A stretch of 51,813 nt of DNA from Synergistota bacterium (GTDB lineage: Bacteria; Synergistota; GBS-1). The notes beneath the pieces are model-generated. The model ran no database searches, was not told where the DNA came from, and was given only the letters and a program-made list of their open reading frames with translations. A program made the translations under genes and the position numbers. Shown here piece after piece: positions 17,720 through 26,136 of the stretch (the stretch's first letter is position 1; every line of letters starts with the position of its first letter). The stretch is from the NCBI GenBank assembly GCA_021159885.1, contig JAGHDO010000087.1:1-51813 (forward strand), written 5' to 3'.

Positions 17720-18492
17720 TTAATACCCTTCTCGTGCTTTCCTATGATGGAACCCCATTTTATGGGTGGCAAAGACAGCCGAAGCTACCTACTGTCCAGG
17801 GAGAGCTTGAAAGAGCACTTTCAAAAGTGCTAAATGAAAGTATTAGTCTTAAAGGTGCTGGAAGAACGGATAGAGGAGTTCATGCCTTGCGTCAATATGC
17901 GAATTTTCTTTCCTCGAAGGATTTCTCCCCCTCCTCCTTGAAAAAATCACTCAACGCTATTTTATCCCCCGAAATAAGAGTTCTTCAGGTGATCAAAAAT
18001 ATTCCCCAAGAGTTTGACGCGCGAAGAAACGCGGTTTGGAGGGAATACAGGTATATCACCTATAGAGGTGAGTTTCTACCTCCCTTTTTAAATAGATATT
18101 GCTATCTATTGAAAAAGGATCTTGACATTGAGGCGGTTAGGAGGGCTGCTTCTCTTTTCGTTGGAACTCATGATTTTTCAGCGTTTTGTGATGGTGAGCC
18201 TCCGGATAAAAGCAAAATCAGAGAAATTCTGGAGTTCAGGATAGAAGATAAACCTCCGTTTTTAATTTTTGTGGTGAAAGCAAATGCGTTTTTAAGACAT
18301 ATGGTTCGAATAACAGTATCAACCATGATTGATATTGGAACAGGTAAGAAAAGCGAAGATGACTTAAAAATGGCGTTAAACCTTGGAGATAGGAGTCTTT
18401 CCTCTTCCGCTTTGAGTCCCAAAGGGCTATGGCTGTGGGATGTAAAATTTGTATGGAAAGCACAAAGAAAGACAACTGAAAAAGTGCTATAA
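17710..18492 (+). CDS. truA: tRNA pseudouridine(38-40) synthase TruA
   Basis: Converts U38-U40 of the tRNA anticodon arm to pseudouridine. The 260-residue product has the catalytic motif AGRTDRGVHA with Asp54 as nucleophile, preceded by LSYDGTPFYGWQRQP, and C-terminal VKANAFLRHMVRITV, all typical of TruA. ATG 17710 overlaps ecfT. A promoter for the next operon overlaps its final codons. Confidence 0.95.
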   Translation: MALVNTLLVLSYDGTPFYGWQRQPKLPTVQGELERALSKVLNESISLKGAGRTDRGVHALRQYANFLSSKDFSPSSLKKSLNAILSPEIRVLQVIKNIPQEFDARRNAVWREYRYITYRGEFLPPFLNRYCYLLKKDLDIEAVRRAASLFVGTHDFSAFCDGEPPDKSKIREILEFRIEDKPPFLIFVVKANAFLRHMVRITVSTMIDIGTGKKSEDDLKMALNLGDRSLSSSALSPKGLWLWDVKFVWKAQRKTTEKVL

Positions 18493-18493
18493 T
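18485..18493 (+). promoter_or_regulatory. Extended -10 promoter for the molybdo-hydroxylase operon
   Basis: TGCTATAAT at 18485-18493 matches the extended -10 consensus TGnTATAAT exactly and overlaps the last codons of truA. No good TTGACA-like -35 element is found 16-18 bp upstream, which extended -10 promoters can do without. Transcription would begin near 18500, leaving a very short leader before TTG 18521. This is a sequence match only. Confidence 0.55.
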
Positions 18494-18520
18494 AGCGATT
18501 TAAAAAGGGGGTGAAATATC

Positions 18521-19360
18521 TTGTTAAGGTTAAAACCTTTTGACTACTATGCTCCCCGCGACTTAAATTCCTTATTTGACCTTCTTGCAGAGAAGGAAGC
18601 CAAGGTATTTGCAGGGGGGACCGATCTTTTCATCAAGATAAAGGATGGTGTAATATCTCCAAAGGTTTTAGTGGATCTAAAGAGGATAGATGAGTTAAGT
18701 TTACTATCTTATGAAAGTACAAAAGGTCTGACCATAGGGGCGATTAACACGCTTAACGAAATAGCCGAATCCCCTATAGTGAGGGAAAAGTTTCCACTGC
18801 TTGCTGAATGCTGTTCCAAGGTCGGTTCATATCAAATAAGAAACAAGGCTACTTTGGTAGGGAACGTTTGCAATGCATCTCCCGCAGCGGATACTGCACC
18901 AGCGCTTTTAATCTATGATGCTGTGGTTAATATTAAGAGCAGGTTTGGGGGAAGAAGCGTGCCCATTACCGAGTTTTTCAGAGGACCTGGCTCTACCGCT
19001 CTTAAAGATGGAGAGATAGTAACATCAATTTTTATACCATATATAGAGAATTGTAAAGGTAGATATTATAAGCTTTCGCGAATAAGATCGGTAGATCTTG
19101 CTACCGTGGGCATAGCGGTCGCTAAGCTTGGTGAAGAGTACAGAATCGCTTTAGGAGCTGTAGCTCCTACACCACTAAGAGTTTTAGATGCAGAAGAGGC
19201 CTTAAAGGGGAGAAAGATCACACTCGCTTTGCTTGATGAGGTCGGGAAAATAATAGAAAAGGCGGTTAGCCCTATAACCGATCTTAGAGGGAGTGCCGAA
19301 TATAGGAGAGAAATGAGTGTCGTTTTGGTGAAGAGGCTTCTTAGGGAGCTTTCTGAGTGA
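18521..19360 (+). CDS. xdhB: Molybdenum hydroxylase FAD-binding subunit (XdhB/CoxM type)
   Basis: The medium subunit of a three-part molybdenum hydroxylase, passing electrons from the 2Fe-2S clusters to FAD. The 279-residue product has the two FAD-pyrophosphate motifs AGGTDL (residues 31-36) and QIRNKATLVGNVCNASPAAD (about 107-126), then the CO-dehydrogenase flavoprotein C-terminal domain. The start is TTG 18521 after AAGGGGGTG. It is the first gene of the operon, followed by the iron-sulfur and molybdopterin subunits. The xdh name is an inference from the adjacent nucleobase permease; other aromatic N-heterocycles are possible substrates. Confidence 0.9.
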   Translation: MLRLKPFDYYAPRDLNSLFDLLAEKEAKVFAGGTDLFIKIKDGVISPKVLVDLKRIDELSLLSYESTKGLTIGAINTLNEIAESPIVREKFPLLAECCSKVGSYQIRNKATLVGNVCNASPAADTAPALLIYDAVVNIKSRFGGRSVPITEFFRGPGSTALKDGEIVTSIFIPYIENCKGRYYKLSRIRSVDLATVGIAVAKLGEEYRIALGAVAPTPLRVLDAEEALKGRKITLALLDEVGKIIEKAVSPITDLRGSAEYRREMSVVLVKRLLRELSE

Positions 19361-19380
19361 GATGTGGGGGTGGGTAAGTT

Positions 19381-19860
19381 TTGAAACATAAGATAAGGGT
19401 GAAGGTTAACGGTAGGCTTTACGAGAGGGAGGTTTCTTCCCATAAAACGTTATTGGAGTTTTTACGTGACGATCTTGATATCACAAGTCCTAAATATGCT
19501 TGTGGTAAGGGGGAATGTGGAGCTTGCACGGTACTCGTGGATGGAAAGCCCATAAACTCATGTTTAATGCTCGCTGTAGAAGTGGATGGCAAGGAGGTCC
19601 AAACGGTAGAGTCTCTTATGGAGGGAGAAAAACTTCATCCTCTTCAGCGAGCCTTCATAGATCATGATGCACTGCAATGTGGATTTTGTACACCTGGTAT
19701 GCTTATGTCCGCTTACGCTTTATTAAAGAGAAATCCTAATCCTACGGTGGAGGAAGTGAAAGAAGCTATTTCGGGTAACCTGTGTAGGTGCACGGGGTAT
19801 AAGCAAATAATCGAAGCCATACTTGACGCTGCTTCCAAGTTGAGGGGAGGAGGAGAGTAA
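19381..19860 (+). CDS. xdhC: Molybdenum hydroxylase 2Fe-2S subunit (XdhC/CoxS type)
   Basis: The small subunit carrying two 2Fe-2S clusters between the molybdenum site and FAD. The 159-residue product has the plant-ferredoxin-like cluster ligands Cys41, Cys46, Cys49 and Cys61, and the second cluster Cys100, Cys103, Cys135 and Cys137 in the contexts QCGFCTPGM and GNLCRCTGY. The start is TTG 19381 after a GGGGGTGGG SD. The C-terminal GGGE codons supply the SD for the next gene 2 bp downstream. Named after E. coli usage, not after the XdhC maturation factor. Confidence 0.93.
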   Translation: MKHKIRVKVNGRLYEREVSSHKTLLEFLRDDLDITSPKYACGKGECGACTVLVDGKPINSCLMLAVEVDGKEVQTVESLMEGEKLHPLQRAFIDHDALQCGFCTPGMLMSAYALLKRNPNPTVEEVKEAISGNLCRCTGYKQIIEAILDAASKLRGGGE

Positions 19861-19862
19861 TC

Positions 19863-22199
19863 ATGGAATTTATAGCTATAGGTAAAGGTGTCGAAAGATA
19901 CGATGCGGTAGACAAAGTTACTGGTCAGGCTAAATTTGCTCATGATCTTGTTTTCCCTGGTATGCTGCATGTTAAGGTCTTAGGTAGCCCCTATGCTCAC
20001 GCTAAGATTAAGAGCATAGATACGTCTGAAGCATGGAAAGTACCTGGTGTGCATGCTGTTATAACCGGGGAGGATTTTCCGTATAGAATCGGTATATATT
20101 TCGCAGATAGGCCTGTGCTTGCCCTTGGAAAAGTAAGGATGGAAGGGGAACCCGTAGTTGCTGTGGCTGCTGAGAGTGAAGAGATAGCTGAGGAGGCCCT
20201 TTCCAAAATAAAAGTGGAGTATGAGGAACTCCCACCAGTTCTTGACGTCAAGGAGGCGGTGAAACCCAATGCTCCGCTGGTACATGAGGAACTCCATACC
20301 TATAAGAGAGCCCCCGTTTTCTATCCTAAAAAAGGAACTAATATAGCGAATCACTTTAAGCTTAGAAAGGGAAATATAAACGAGGCGTTTAAAAAAGCTG
20401 ATCTTATAGTCGAGGGGGAATATTTCCTCCCCCAGGTTCATCACATACAGATGGAAACGCATGCTGCTATAGCACTTTATGGATGCGATGGAAGGCTAAC
20501 TGTGTGGACGAGTGCTCAGTCTCCCTTTACGGTGAGATATCTGCTCTCCCAAACGTTTAGTATTCCTATTCATAAAATAAGAGTGATAATTCCTTATGTA
20601 GGAGGAGGCTTTGGAGGAAAAGCTGGCTTGAATCATGAGGTAGTTCCCGTTGCTTTGGCTCTTAAGTGTCCTGGCAGGCCAATAAAGTGGGTGTTAACAA
20701 GGGAAGAAGTGATGGAAACTACCGTCGTTAGAACGGGACTTTACGCTAAGCTGAAAACGGCTGTTTCAAAGGAAGGAAAGATCCTGGGTGAGAAGATCGA
20801 ATACTACTGGGATTGTGGAGCGTATGCCCAGTATGGCGTTAATATAGTGAGAGCTACAGGTTATTCCGCTGTTGGTCCTTATTATGTTCCAAATGTTTGG
20901 GTGGATTCCTATGGAGTTTACACTAATCATCCCTCTTCGGGGGCGTTTAGAGGATTTGGACATGTTGAGTTCCACTGGGCAATAGAGAGACACAGGGATA
21001 TTATAGCGGAGAAGCTTGGCATGGATCCAGTAGAGTTTAGGTTGAAAAATGTCCTTAAGCCCGGTGATGAGACGATAACCGGTGAGAGGGTTACGGAATA
21101 TCATGGAAGAGTTGATAAGTGTATAGAAGCTGTAGCCAAGGAAATTCAATGGTTTGACGAGCCAAAGGTAGTAGATATGGGTGCTAAAGTAAGAGCTAAG
21201 GGAATAGCAGCTCTGCATAAGGCTCCTGCAATGCCAACAAATGCTGCTTCAAGTGCTATAGTGAAATTTAATGAGGACGCTACCGTGACTCTTCTTGTAA
21301 GCAACACGGATATAGGACAGGGTACCCCAACGGCTCTCGCGCAGATAGCCGCAGAGGTTCTCAAAATGCCTGTTGAGAAGGTAATGATTAGCAAAGAGAA
21401 GGATACTGAGTTTGCCCCCTACGACTGGCAGACTGTTGCCTCAAGGGGGCTTTATTCCAATGGTAGGGCAGTGATAAGAGCCTGTGAAGATGCTATAAGG
21501 CAGATTAAAGAAATAGCTTCTCAAGTTCTTGGGCTACCACCTGAGGAACTTGAAGTGGGCTATGGTCGAGTTTATGAGAGGAATAATCCAGGCTATGGTT
21601 TACCGCTTGAGAGCGTTGTTATGGGATATACATATCCTGACGGGCATACGATAGGAGGTCCTGTCATAGGAAGAGGATCATTCATACCCGAGGGACTCAC
21701 TAATCTCGATCCGGAGACAGGGCAGGGATTCCCTGCTGCTGATTGGACTTACGGTTGCTATGGCGTTGAGATAGAAATAGATAAAGAAACGGGAGAGATT
21801 AGGGTTCTTAGGGTCGTAGGAGCTTTCGATATAGGGAAAGTTGTTAATCCGCGCTTGGCAGTGGGGCAGGTTTATGGAGGGGCTGTGCAAGGTTTATCTG
21901 CCGGCATGGTAGAAGCTTTAGTTCATGATGAAAGTGGACGCTTGCTTAATAAATCCTTTGTGGATTATAAGATCTTTACGGCTTCAGACATACCCGATGA
22001 TATGAAAGTTATATTTATAGAAACCCCTCAGAAGGATGGTCCATTTGGTGTCAGAGGCGTTGCTGAACATCCGATGATTTCCATAGCATCTGCTGTTGGA
22101 AATGCTGTAAAACTGGCGACGGGAGTCGATATCTGCAATATGCCTCTTACGCCCGAGAGGGTGTGGAAGGCAATAAACCGAAAGAAAGAAGGGAGGTAA
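19863..22199 (+). CDS. xdhA: Molybdenum hydroxylase large subunit, molybdopterin-binding (XdhA/CoxL type)
   Basis: The catalytic subunit, hydroxylating a heterocyclic substrate with water-derived oxygen. The 778-residue product has the N-terminal a/b hammerhead domain (VTGQAKFAHDLVFPGMLHVK) and cofactor-binding GGGFGGK (residues 247-253) and AFRGFG (361-366, where Arg363 matches the substrate-positioning Arg region of xanthine oxidases). GVRGVAEHP supplies Glu735, the conserved active-site base position. The active-site loop lacks the Cys/SeCys pattern of CO dehydrogenase, so a purine or similar N-heterocycle is more likely than CO. Downstream genes for molybdenum-cofactor finishing and a nucleobase permease support this. 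Confidence 0.92.
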   Translation: MEFIAIGKGVERYDAVDKVTGQAKFAHDLVFPGMLHVKVLGSPYAHAKIKSIDTSEAWKVPGVHAVITGEDFPYRIGIYFADRPVLALGKVRMEGEPVVAVAAESEEIAEEALSKIKVEYEELPPVLDVKEAVKPNAPLVHEELHTYKRAPVFYPKKGTNIANHFKLRKGNINEAFKKADLIVEGEYFLPQVHHIQMETHAAIALYGCDGRLTVWTSAQSPFTVRYLLSQTFSIPIHKIRVIIPYVGGGFGGKAGLNHEVVPVALALKCPGRPIKWVLTREEVMETTVVRTGLYAKLKTAVSKEGKILGEKIEYYWDCGAYAQYGVNIVRATGYSAVGPYYVPNVWVDSYGVYTNHPSSGAFRGFGHVEFHWAIERHRDIIAEKLGMDPVEFRLKNVLKPGDETITGERVTEYHGRVDKCIEAVAKEIQWFDEPKVVDMGAKVRAKGIAALHKAPAMPTNAASSAIVKFNEDATVTLLVSNTDIGQGTPTALAQIAAEVLKMPVEKVMISKEKDTEFAPYDWQTVASRGLYSNGRAVIRACEDAIRQIKEIASQVLGLPPEELEVGYGRVYERNNPGYGLPLESVVMGYTYPDGHTIGGPVIGRGSFIPEGLTNLDPETGQGFPAADWTYGCYGVEIEIDKETGEIRVLRVVGAFDIGKVVNPRLAVGQVYGGAVQGLSAGMVEALVHDESGRLLNKSFVDYKIFTASDIPDDMKVIFIETPQKDGPFGVRGVAEHPMISIASAVGNAVKLATGVDICNMPLTPERVWKAINRKKEGR

Positions 22200-22206
22200 A
22201 GATCGC

Positions 22207-23640
22207 ATGGCGAAAGAGGAGAGGAATAGCAACGTAGGGCAGAGGGATCTTAAACGTGAGATGCTTTATTATGTTGATGAGGTTCCTCCTTTTGGAGAGG
22301 CAATCCTTTTAGGTATTCAGCATGTTCTCACTCTCTTTGGAGCCACGGTTGCAGTTCCTTTGATACTTGGTGGTGCTATGAAATTTACAGGGCCGCAAAT
22401 GGCTATCCTCGTTGGGGCAGTTATGGTAACAGCGGGGGTAGCTACGCTCTTGCAGATAAGCATAGGAACGAGATTGCCGATCGTTCAAAGTATGTCTTTT
22501 TCTTTCATAGGTCCTATTCTTTCCATAGTTAAGCAGACTGGTGGCGGCTTAACCGGCATGCAATATGTTGCCGGGGCCATAATGAGTGGAAGCCTTGTTG
22601 AGATGGCAATCGGCTGGGGTGGGCTTATAGGCAAACTGAGGAGATGGGTCACCCCTGTAGTTATAGGTCCCGTCATAATAATGATAGGGCTTTCGTTATT
22701 TGGAGTGGGAGCTCCTAAGGCTGGAACCCACTGGCCCACGGCTCTAATAGTTATAGTTTGCATATTCCTCTTTTCTCAATTCCTAAGGACCAAGCACAGG
22801 GTATTTGAGTTATTCCCTGTACTTTTGGCCATACTTGTGGGATATCTCTTCGCCGCTATAGGAAGTATAACCGGAATATTCCCGCCAGGGCATCCTGCCC
22901 ATATAAACTTTTCACTCATAGCTCATGCTCCCTGGATTAGACCTTTCGGTAAGCTGATCTTTCCCTGGGGAGCACCGAAATTTAGTCTTGCTTTCTTCCT
23001 TACGATACTTGCTGGTTACCTTGCTTCTATGATTGAGTCATTTGGAGATTACTTCTCATGTGCTTATATGGCGAGAGCTCCGGAGCCAACTGCCAAGGTT
23101 ATAAATAAGGGAATTGGAACTGAAGGACTTGGTTGCTTTCTCGCTGGAATATGGGGAGGTTTTGCTACCACAAGCTATTCTGAGAATATAGGTCTTATAG
23201 GCTTAACGAGAGTTGCTTCAAGATATGTTATAGGTATTGGGGCGATCGTTCTGATATTGCTGGGCGTTTTCAACAAGTTTGGCGCATGTGTCGCGAGTAT
23301 TCCCGAGCCAGTCGTTGGAGCGATGTACTGTACTGTTTTTGGAATGATATCAGCCATAGGAGTTCAGCAGCTCACCAAAGTTGATATGCAGTCCGGCAGG
23401 AATCTGCTTATAGTTGGATTCACCCTTTTTATGGCTCTTAGCGTTCCCGCTTATATAAAAGGGGTTCCTGGACTTTATCCTCCAAAGCCTATAGTAATAA
23501 GCTGGGCTCCCTGGTTAGCAAATGCTTTGAATGCTATACTTTCTACTGAAATGGCAGTCGCAGCTATAATAGGGTTGATACTTGATAACCTCATTCCCGG
23601 GACGGATGAGGAAAGAGGGTTAACTGGCTGGAAGAAATAA
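22207..23640 (+). CDS. NCS2-family xanthine/uracil permease
   Basis: An inner-membrane nucleobase:cation symporter of the NCS2/NAT family. The 477-residue product has roughly 12-14 hydrophobic segments, QHVLTLFGATVAVPLILGGA near its N-terminus, the TM3-type QSMSFSFIGP, and the NAT signature ENIGLIGLTRV starting at Glu326 (E-N-x-G-x4-T-R). Located 7 bp after the molybdo-hydroxylase, it most likely imports that enzyme's substrate (xanthine, hypoxanthine, urate or a relative). Specificity cannot be read with confidence. A hairpin with T-run follows its stop. Confidence 0.93.
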   Translation: MAKEERNSNVGQRDLKREMLYYVDEVPPFGEAILLGIQHVLTLFGATVAVPLILGGAMKFTGPQMAILVGAVMVTAGVATLLQISIGTRLPIVQSMSFSFIGPILSIVKQTGGGLTGMQYVAGAIMSGSLVEMAIGWGGLIGKLRRWVTPVVIGPVIIMIGLSLFGVGAPKAGTHWPTALIVIVCIFLFSQFLRTKHRVFELFPVLLAILVGYLFAAIGSITGIFPPGHPAHINFSLIAHAPWIRPFGKLIFPWGAPKFSLAFFLTILAGYLASMIESFGDYFSCAYMARAPEPTAKVINKGIGTEGLGCFLAGIWGGFATTSYSENIGLIGLTRVASRYVIGIGAIVLILLGVFNKFGACVASIPEPVVGAMYCTVFGMISAIGVQQLTKVDMQSGRNLLIVGFTLFMALSVPAYIKGVPGLYPPKPIVISWAPWLANALNAILSTEMAVAAIIGLILDNLIPGTDEERGLTGWKK

Positions 23641-23650
23641 GCGCGAATTT

Positions 23651-23696
23651 TTAAGGGAGGGCAGGGGTTTTTCCCTCTGTCCTCTCTTAAATTTTT
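23651..23696 (+). terminator. Intra-operon terminator or attenuator hairpin
   Basis: The arms 23651-23667 and 23674-23690 form a long hairpin: TTAAGGGAGGGCAGGGG against CCTCTGTCCTCTCTTAA, 17 pairs of which three are G-U, with a short T-rich loop and followed by ATTTTTT. This looks like an intrinsic terminator lying between the permease gene and allH. Since the next gene starts within 40 nt and belongs to the same theme, it probably acts as a partial terminator that lowers downstream expression. Not folded computationally. Confidence 0.75.
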
Positions 23697-23712
23697 TAAG
23701 GGAGTTGGGATA

Positions 23713-23754
23713 ATGAAAGCGGAGGTATTTGATCCTGATTCATTCCTCCGATGA
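23713..23754 (+). CDS. Possible 13-codon leader ORF overlapping allH start
   Basis: ATG 23713, about 9 nt after AAGGGAG (23698-23704), opens the reading frame MKAEVFDPDSFLR and stops at TGA 23752-23754, overlapping the first codons of allH in another frame. It also contains the SD GGAGGT that would serve allH. It might be a leader peptide coupling translation to allH, or the true N-terminus of allH separated by a frameshift. I cannot decide between these; it may also be chance. Confidence 0.3.
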   Translation: MKAEVFDPDSFLR

Positions 23755-24580
23755 GATAAACCTGGATAAGGTGAAAGGTTTTGGAGAAAACCTCTACGAA
23801 GGACTTCTTAAGATATCACCGGAGCTAATGTCCAATCTTAAGTTATATGCGGTTTCCCGTGTGCTTTTAAGGTTTTCTGGTAGAGGATATGTTATAGGTA
23901 ATTTTAAAAGAGGTATACTGCTTAAGCTTGGCTCCGCTTTCGTTTCTATTCTATTTGTGCCTGAGCTTTCTCATCCTTTAAGCGTTGTGGCTAAGAGAGG
24001 AGGATTGGCCTTTCCAGTATTTCTCGGCATGAGGGCAAGACTAGAAAATAGAATTCTTTATCTTGGGGATAACCTAATACCATTGGATTCAGGTTTTATA
24101 TGGAATCCCCGTGTGCCCTTTTTATCGAAAACCCATCTTTTGCAGGTTAGAGATGTTCTTTCCGATCTTCCTCCTCTTCATGAATCCTTGGAGATATGGT
24201 GTCGTGCGTGCGAAGAAAGCTTAAGGAAAGGAAGGGAAATTTCTTTCGTGGAGGAAGCGATCTCAATGCTGGGCTTTGGTGAAGGATCTACACCTTTGGC
24301 AGATGACATTATAGGAGGTATGGCACTGGGACTACTTTTAACAAGGGAAAGTAACACGTTATCTTTCTTGCGCAGAGAAATGCTAAGATTTCGAGATAAA
24401 ACCGCTGAGTATTCCTTTAAAATGATACTCCTTCTTTCAACAGGCTTGGTACCATGGAGCTTAAGGACCTTTTTAATAGCTCCGTGTGAAAGAAAGCTAA
24501 GAAAAGTGCTTTCACTGGGTAGTAGCTCTGGCTTAGGAATGCTCCGCGGAATTAAAACGATTCTGTACGCCATAGAGTGA
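23729..24580 (+). CDS. allH: DUF2877 protein, oxamate carbamoyltransferase subunit AllH-like
   Basis: A 283-residue protein of the DUF2877 family (YlbF/AllH in E. coli), a component of the three-gene oxamate carbamoyltransferase. The family hallmark GFGEGSTPLADDIIGGMALG aligns with the E. coli block around [20 protein letters not shown]. Start is uncertain: TTG 23729 is only 2 nt from the SD GGAGGT (23721-23726), CTG 23735 has better spacing, and an overlapping upstream mini-ORF complicates the picture. The gene sits immediately before allF and allG, as subunit genes of one complex would. Carbamoyltransfer here is inferred from the E. coli assignment. Confidence 0.82.
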   Translation: MILIHSSDEINLDKVKGFGENLYEGLLKISPELMSNLKLYAVSRVLLRFSGRGYVIGNFKRGILLKLGSAFVSILFVPELSHPLSVVAKRGGLAFPVFLGMRARLENRILYLGDNLIPLDSGFIWNPRVPFLSKTHLLQVRDVLSDLPPLHESLEIWCRACEESLRKGREISFVEEAISMLGFGEGSTPLADDIIGGMALGLLLTRESNTLSFLRREMLRFRDKTAEYSFKMILLLSTGLVPWSLRTFLIAPCERKLRKVLSLGSSSGLGMLRGIKTILYAIE

Positions 24581-24599
24581 TTAAAGGAGGTGGATGTGT

Positions 24600-26132
24600 T
24601 TGATTAGCAAAGTATGGGTGGAGAAAAACGCTTACTATGATTCAGTTACCCTTATGCAGGTTTCCTCAAAGCTTAGGGAAATAAAAGGCGTTGAGGAAGC
24701 CATGGTTGCTATGGGGACGCAGGCTAACGTTGAACAGCTTCAGAGAATAGGTTTTAACGTTAAAGAAGCGCCGAACGATCTGATTATCGCCATAAGAGCT
24801 CGGGATGAGAATATCTTTAAAATCGCAAGAAAAGCTGTAGATGAACTTCTTTTGAAAAAGGAAGAGAAAGAGGGAAAGGAAGCCCTGAAACCCGCGTCTA
24901 TAGAAGCTGCCGATAGAATTCTGGGAGGAGAAGCAAATCTGATTCTTATATCCTTACCAGGCAAGTATGCCCATAGAGAAGCTCGCAAGGCACTGAGAAT
25001 GGGAAAACACGTGTTTCTTTTCAGTGATAACGTTCCAATCGAAGAGGAAATTTCCTTGAAAAAGGAAGCTCTCAAGCGGGGTTTGTTGATGATGGGTCCA
25101 GATTGTGGAACGGCTATAATAAACGGGATTGCTCTTGCTTTCGCCAATAAAGTTCCTCGTGGGGGGATAGGGCTGGTAGCTGCATCGGGAACGGGTTTAC
25201 AAGAAGTAACTACAATAATTGCTAAGCTTGGAGAAGGCATAACTCAGGCTATAGGAACTGGGGGAAGAGACCTTTCTTCAAAAGTCGGTGGTCTCATGAT
25301 GATAGCTGGGCTAAGAGCTCTACAGAAAGATGAAGAGACAAAAGTAATCGTTCTAATATCTAAACCACCTGCTAAAGAAGTTGCCGAGAAAGTGCTATCC
25401 GAGGTTAGGAACTCTACGAAACCAACCGTAGTATGTTTCCTCGGGGGAGATTCTGAAATTGTTGAGAAGTACGGAGCTATACCCGCCACAACGCTTGAAG
25501 AAACCGCTCTTAAAGCAGTAGCACTCCTTAGGGGGAAAAGCTATGCTGGGCAAGCGCTTTCAGAAGAGGAAGAGAGGTTGGCTATTAAGGTAAGGGAGAC
25601 GATTCCCGAGGCTCGAAAATACGTTCGTGGGCTTTATTCTGGAGGAACCCTATGTGATGAGACGATGCTTATACTCAGCAAAGCTATAAAGAAGCCTATA
25701 TATTCTAACACTCCCCTTAAAGAGGAGTGGGCTCTTGAGGATCCATGGAAGAGTTTCGAGAACACGGTTCTTGACCTTGGAGACGATGTTTTTACGCAAG
25801 GTAGACCTCACCCAATGATAGATCCCAGGCTAAGACAGGAGAGGATTCTTGAAGAGGCATCTGATCCAGGAGTCGCGATTATATGCTTTGATGTAGTTTT
25901 AGGATATGGAGCGCATCCAGACATGGCTGGTGAGCTCGCTCCTTACATTAGGAGGGCGAGGGAGATTTCCAATAATGAGATGGTTTTCGTTGCCTCCGTC
26001 TGTGGCACAGAAGAAGATCCTCAAGTCTTAAGTGATCAGGTTAAGAAGCTTGAAGATGCAGGGGTCATTGTGCTTTCGTCTAATGCGAGATCTGCGAGAT
26101 TCATAGCTAAGCTAATGGAGGGGAGGTGCTAA
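24600..26132 (+). CDS. allF: FdrA/AllF, oxamate carbamoyltransferase subunit
   Basis: A protein of about 510 residues with two acyl-CoA-synthetase-like (succinyl-CoA synthetase alpha-type) domains. It is collinear with E. coli FdrA: SDNVPIEEEISLKKEALKRG, GLLMMGPDCGTAIINGIALA, VAASGTGLQEV, GRPHPMIDPRLRQ and ICFDVVLGYGAHPDMA all match conserved blocks. TTG 24600 at 9 nt from AAAGGAGG aligns with the E. coli N-terminus (MI...DSV); ATG 24594 is only 3 nt from the SD. With AllG and AllH it would split oxalurate-type substrates into oxamate and carbamoyl phosphate. The Cys in GPDCGT is conserved; its role is unknown to me. Confidence 0.88.
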   Translation: MISKVWVEKNAYYDSVTLMQVSSKLREIKGVEEAMVAMGTQANVEQLQRIGFNVKEAPNDLIIAIRARDENIFKIARKAVDELLLKKEEKEGKEALKPASIEAADRILGGEANLILISLPGKYAHREARKALRMGKHVFLFSDNVPIEEEISLKKEALKRGLLMMGPDCGTAIINGIALAFANKVPRGGIGLVAASGTGLQEVTTIIAKLGEGITQAIGTGGRDLSSKVGGLMMIAGLRALQKDEETKVIVLISKPPAKEVAEKVLSEVRNSTKPTVVCFLGGDSEIVEKYGAIPATTLEETALKAVALLRGKSYAGQALSEEEERLAIKVRETIPEARKYVRGLYSGGTLCDETMLILSKAIKKPIYSNTPLKEEWALEDPWKSFENTVLDLGDDVFTQGRPHPMIDPRLRQERILEEASDPGVAIICFDVVLGYGAHPDMAGELAPYIRRAREISNNEMVFVASVCGTEEDPQVLSDQVKKLEDAGVIVLSSNARSARFIAKLMEGRC

Positions 26133-26136
26133 TTTT

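Noticed and set aside
22200-22206. Purine riboswitch in front of the permease
   Set aside because: The gap between xdhA and the permease is only 7 nt, and the leader of the operon (18494-18520) is too short for any known purine aptamer.
23729-24580. allH treated as a pseudogene because of the overlapping mini-ORF
   Set aside because: The rest of the frame is intact with the DUF2877 motif, so only the N-terminus is in doubt.
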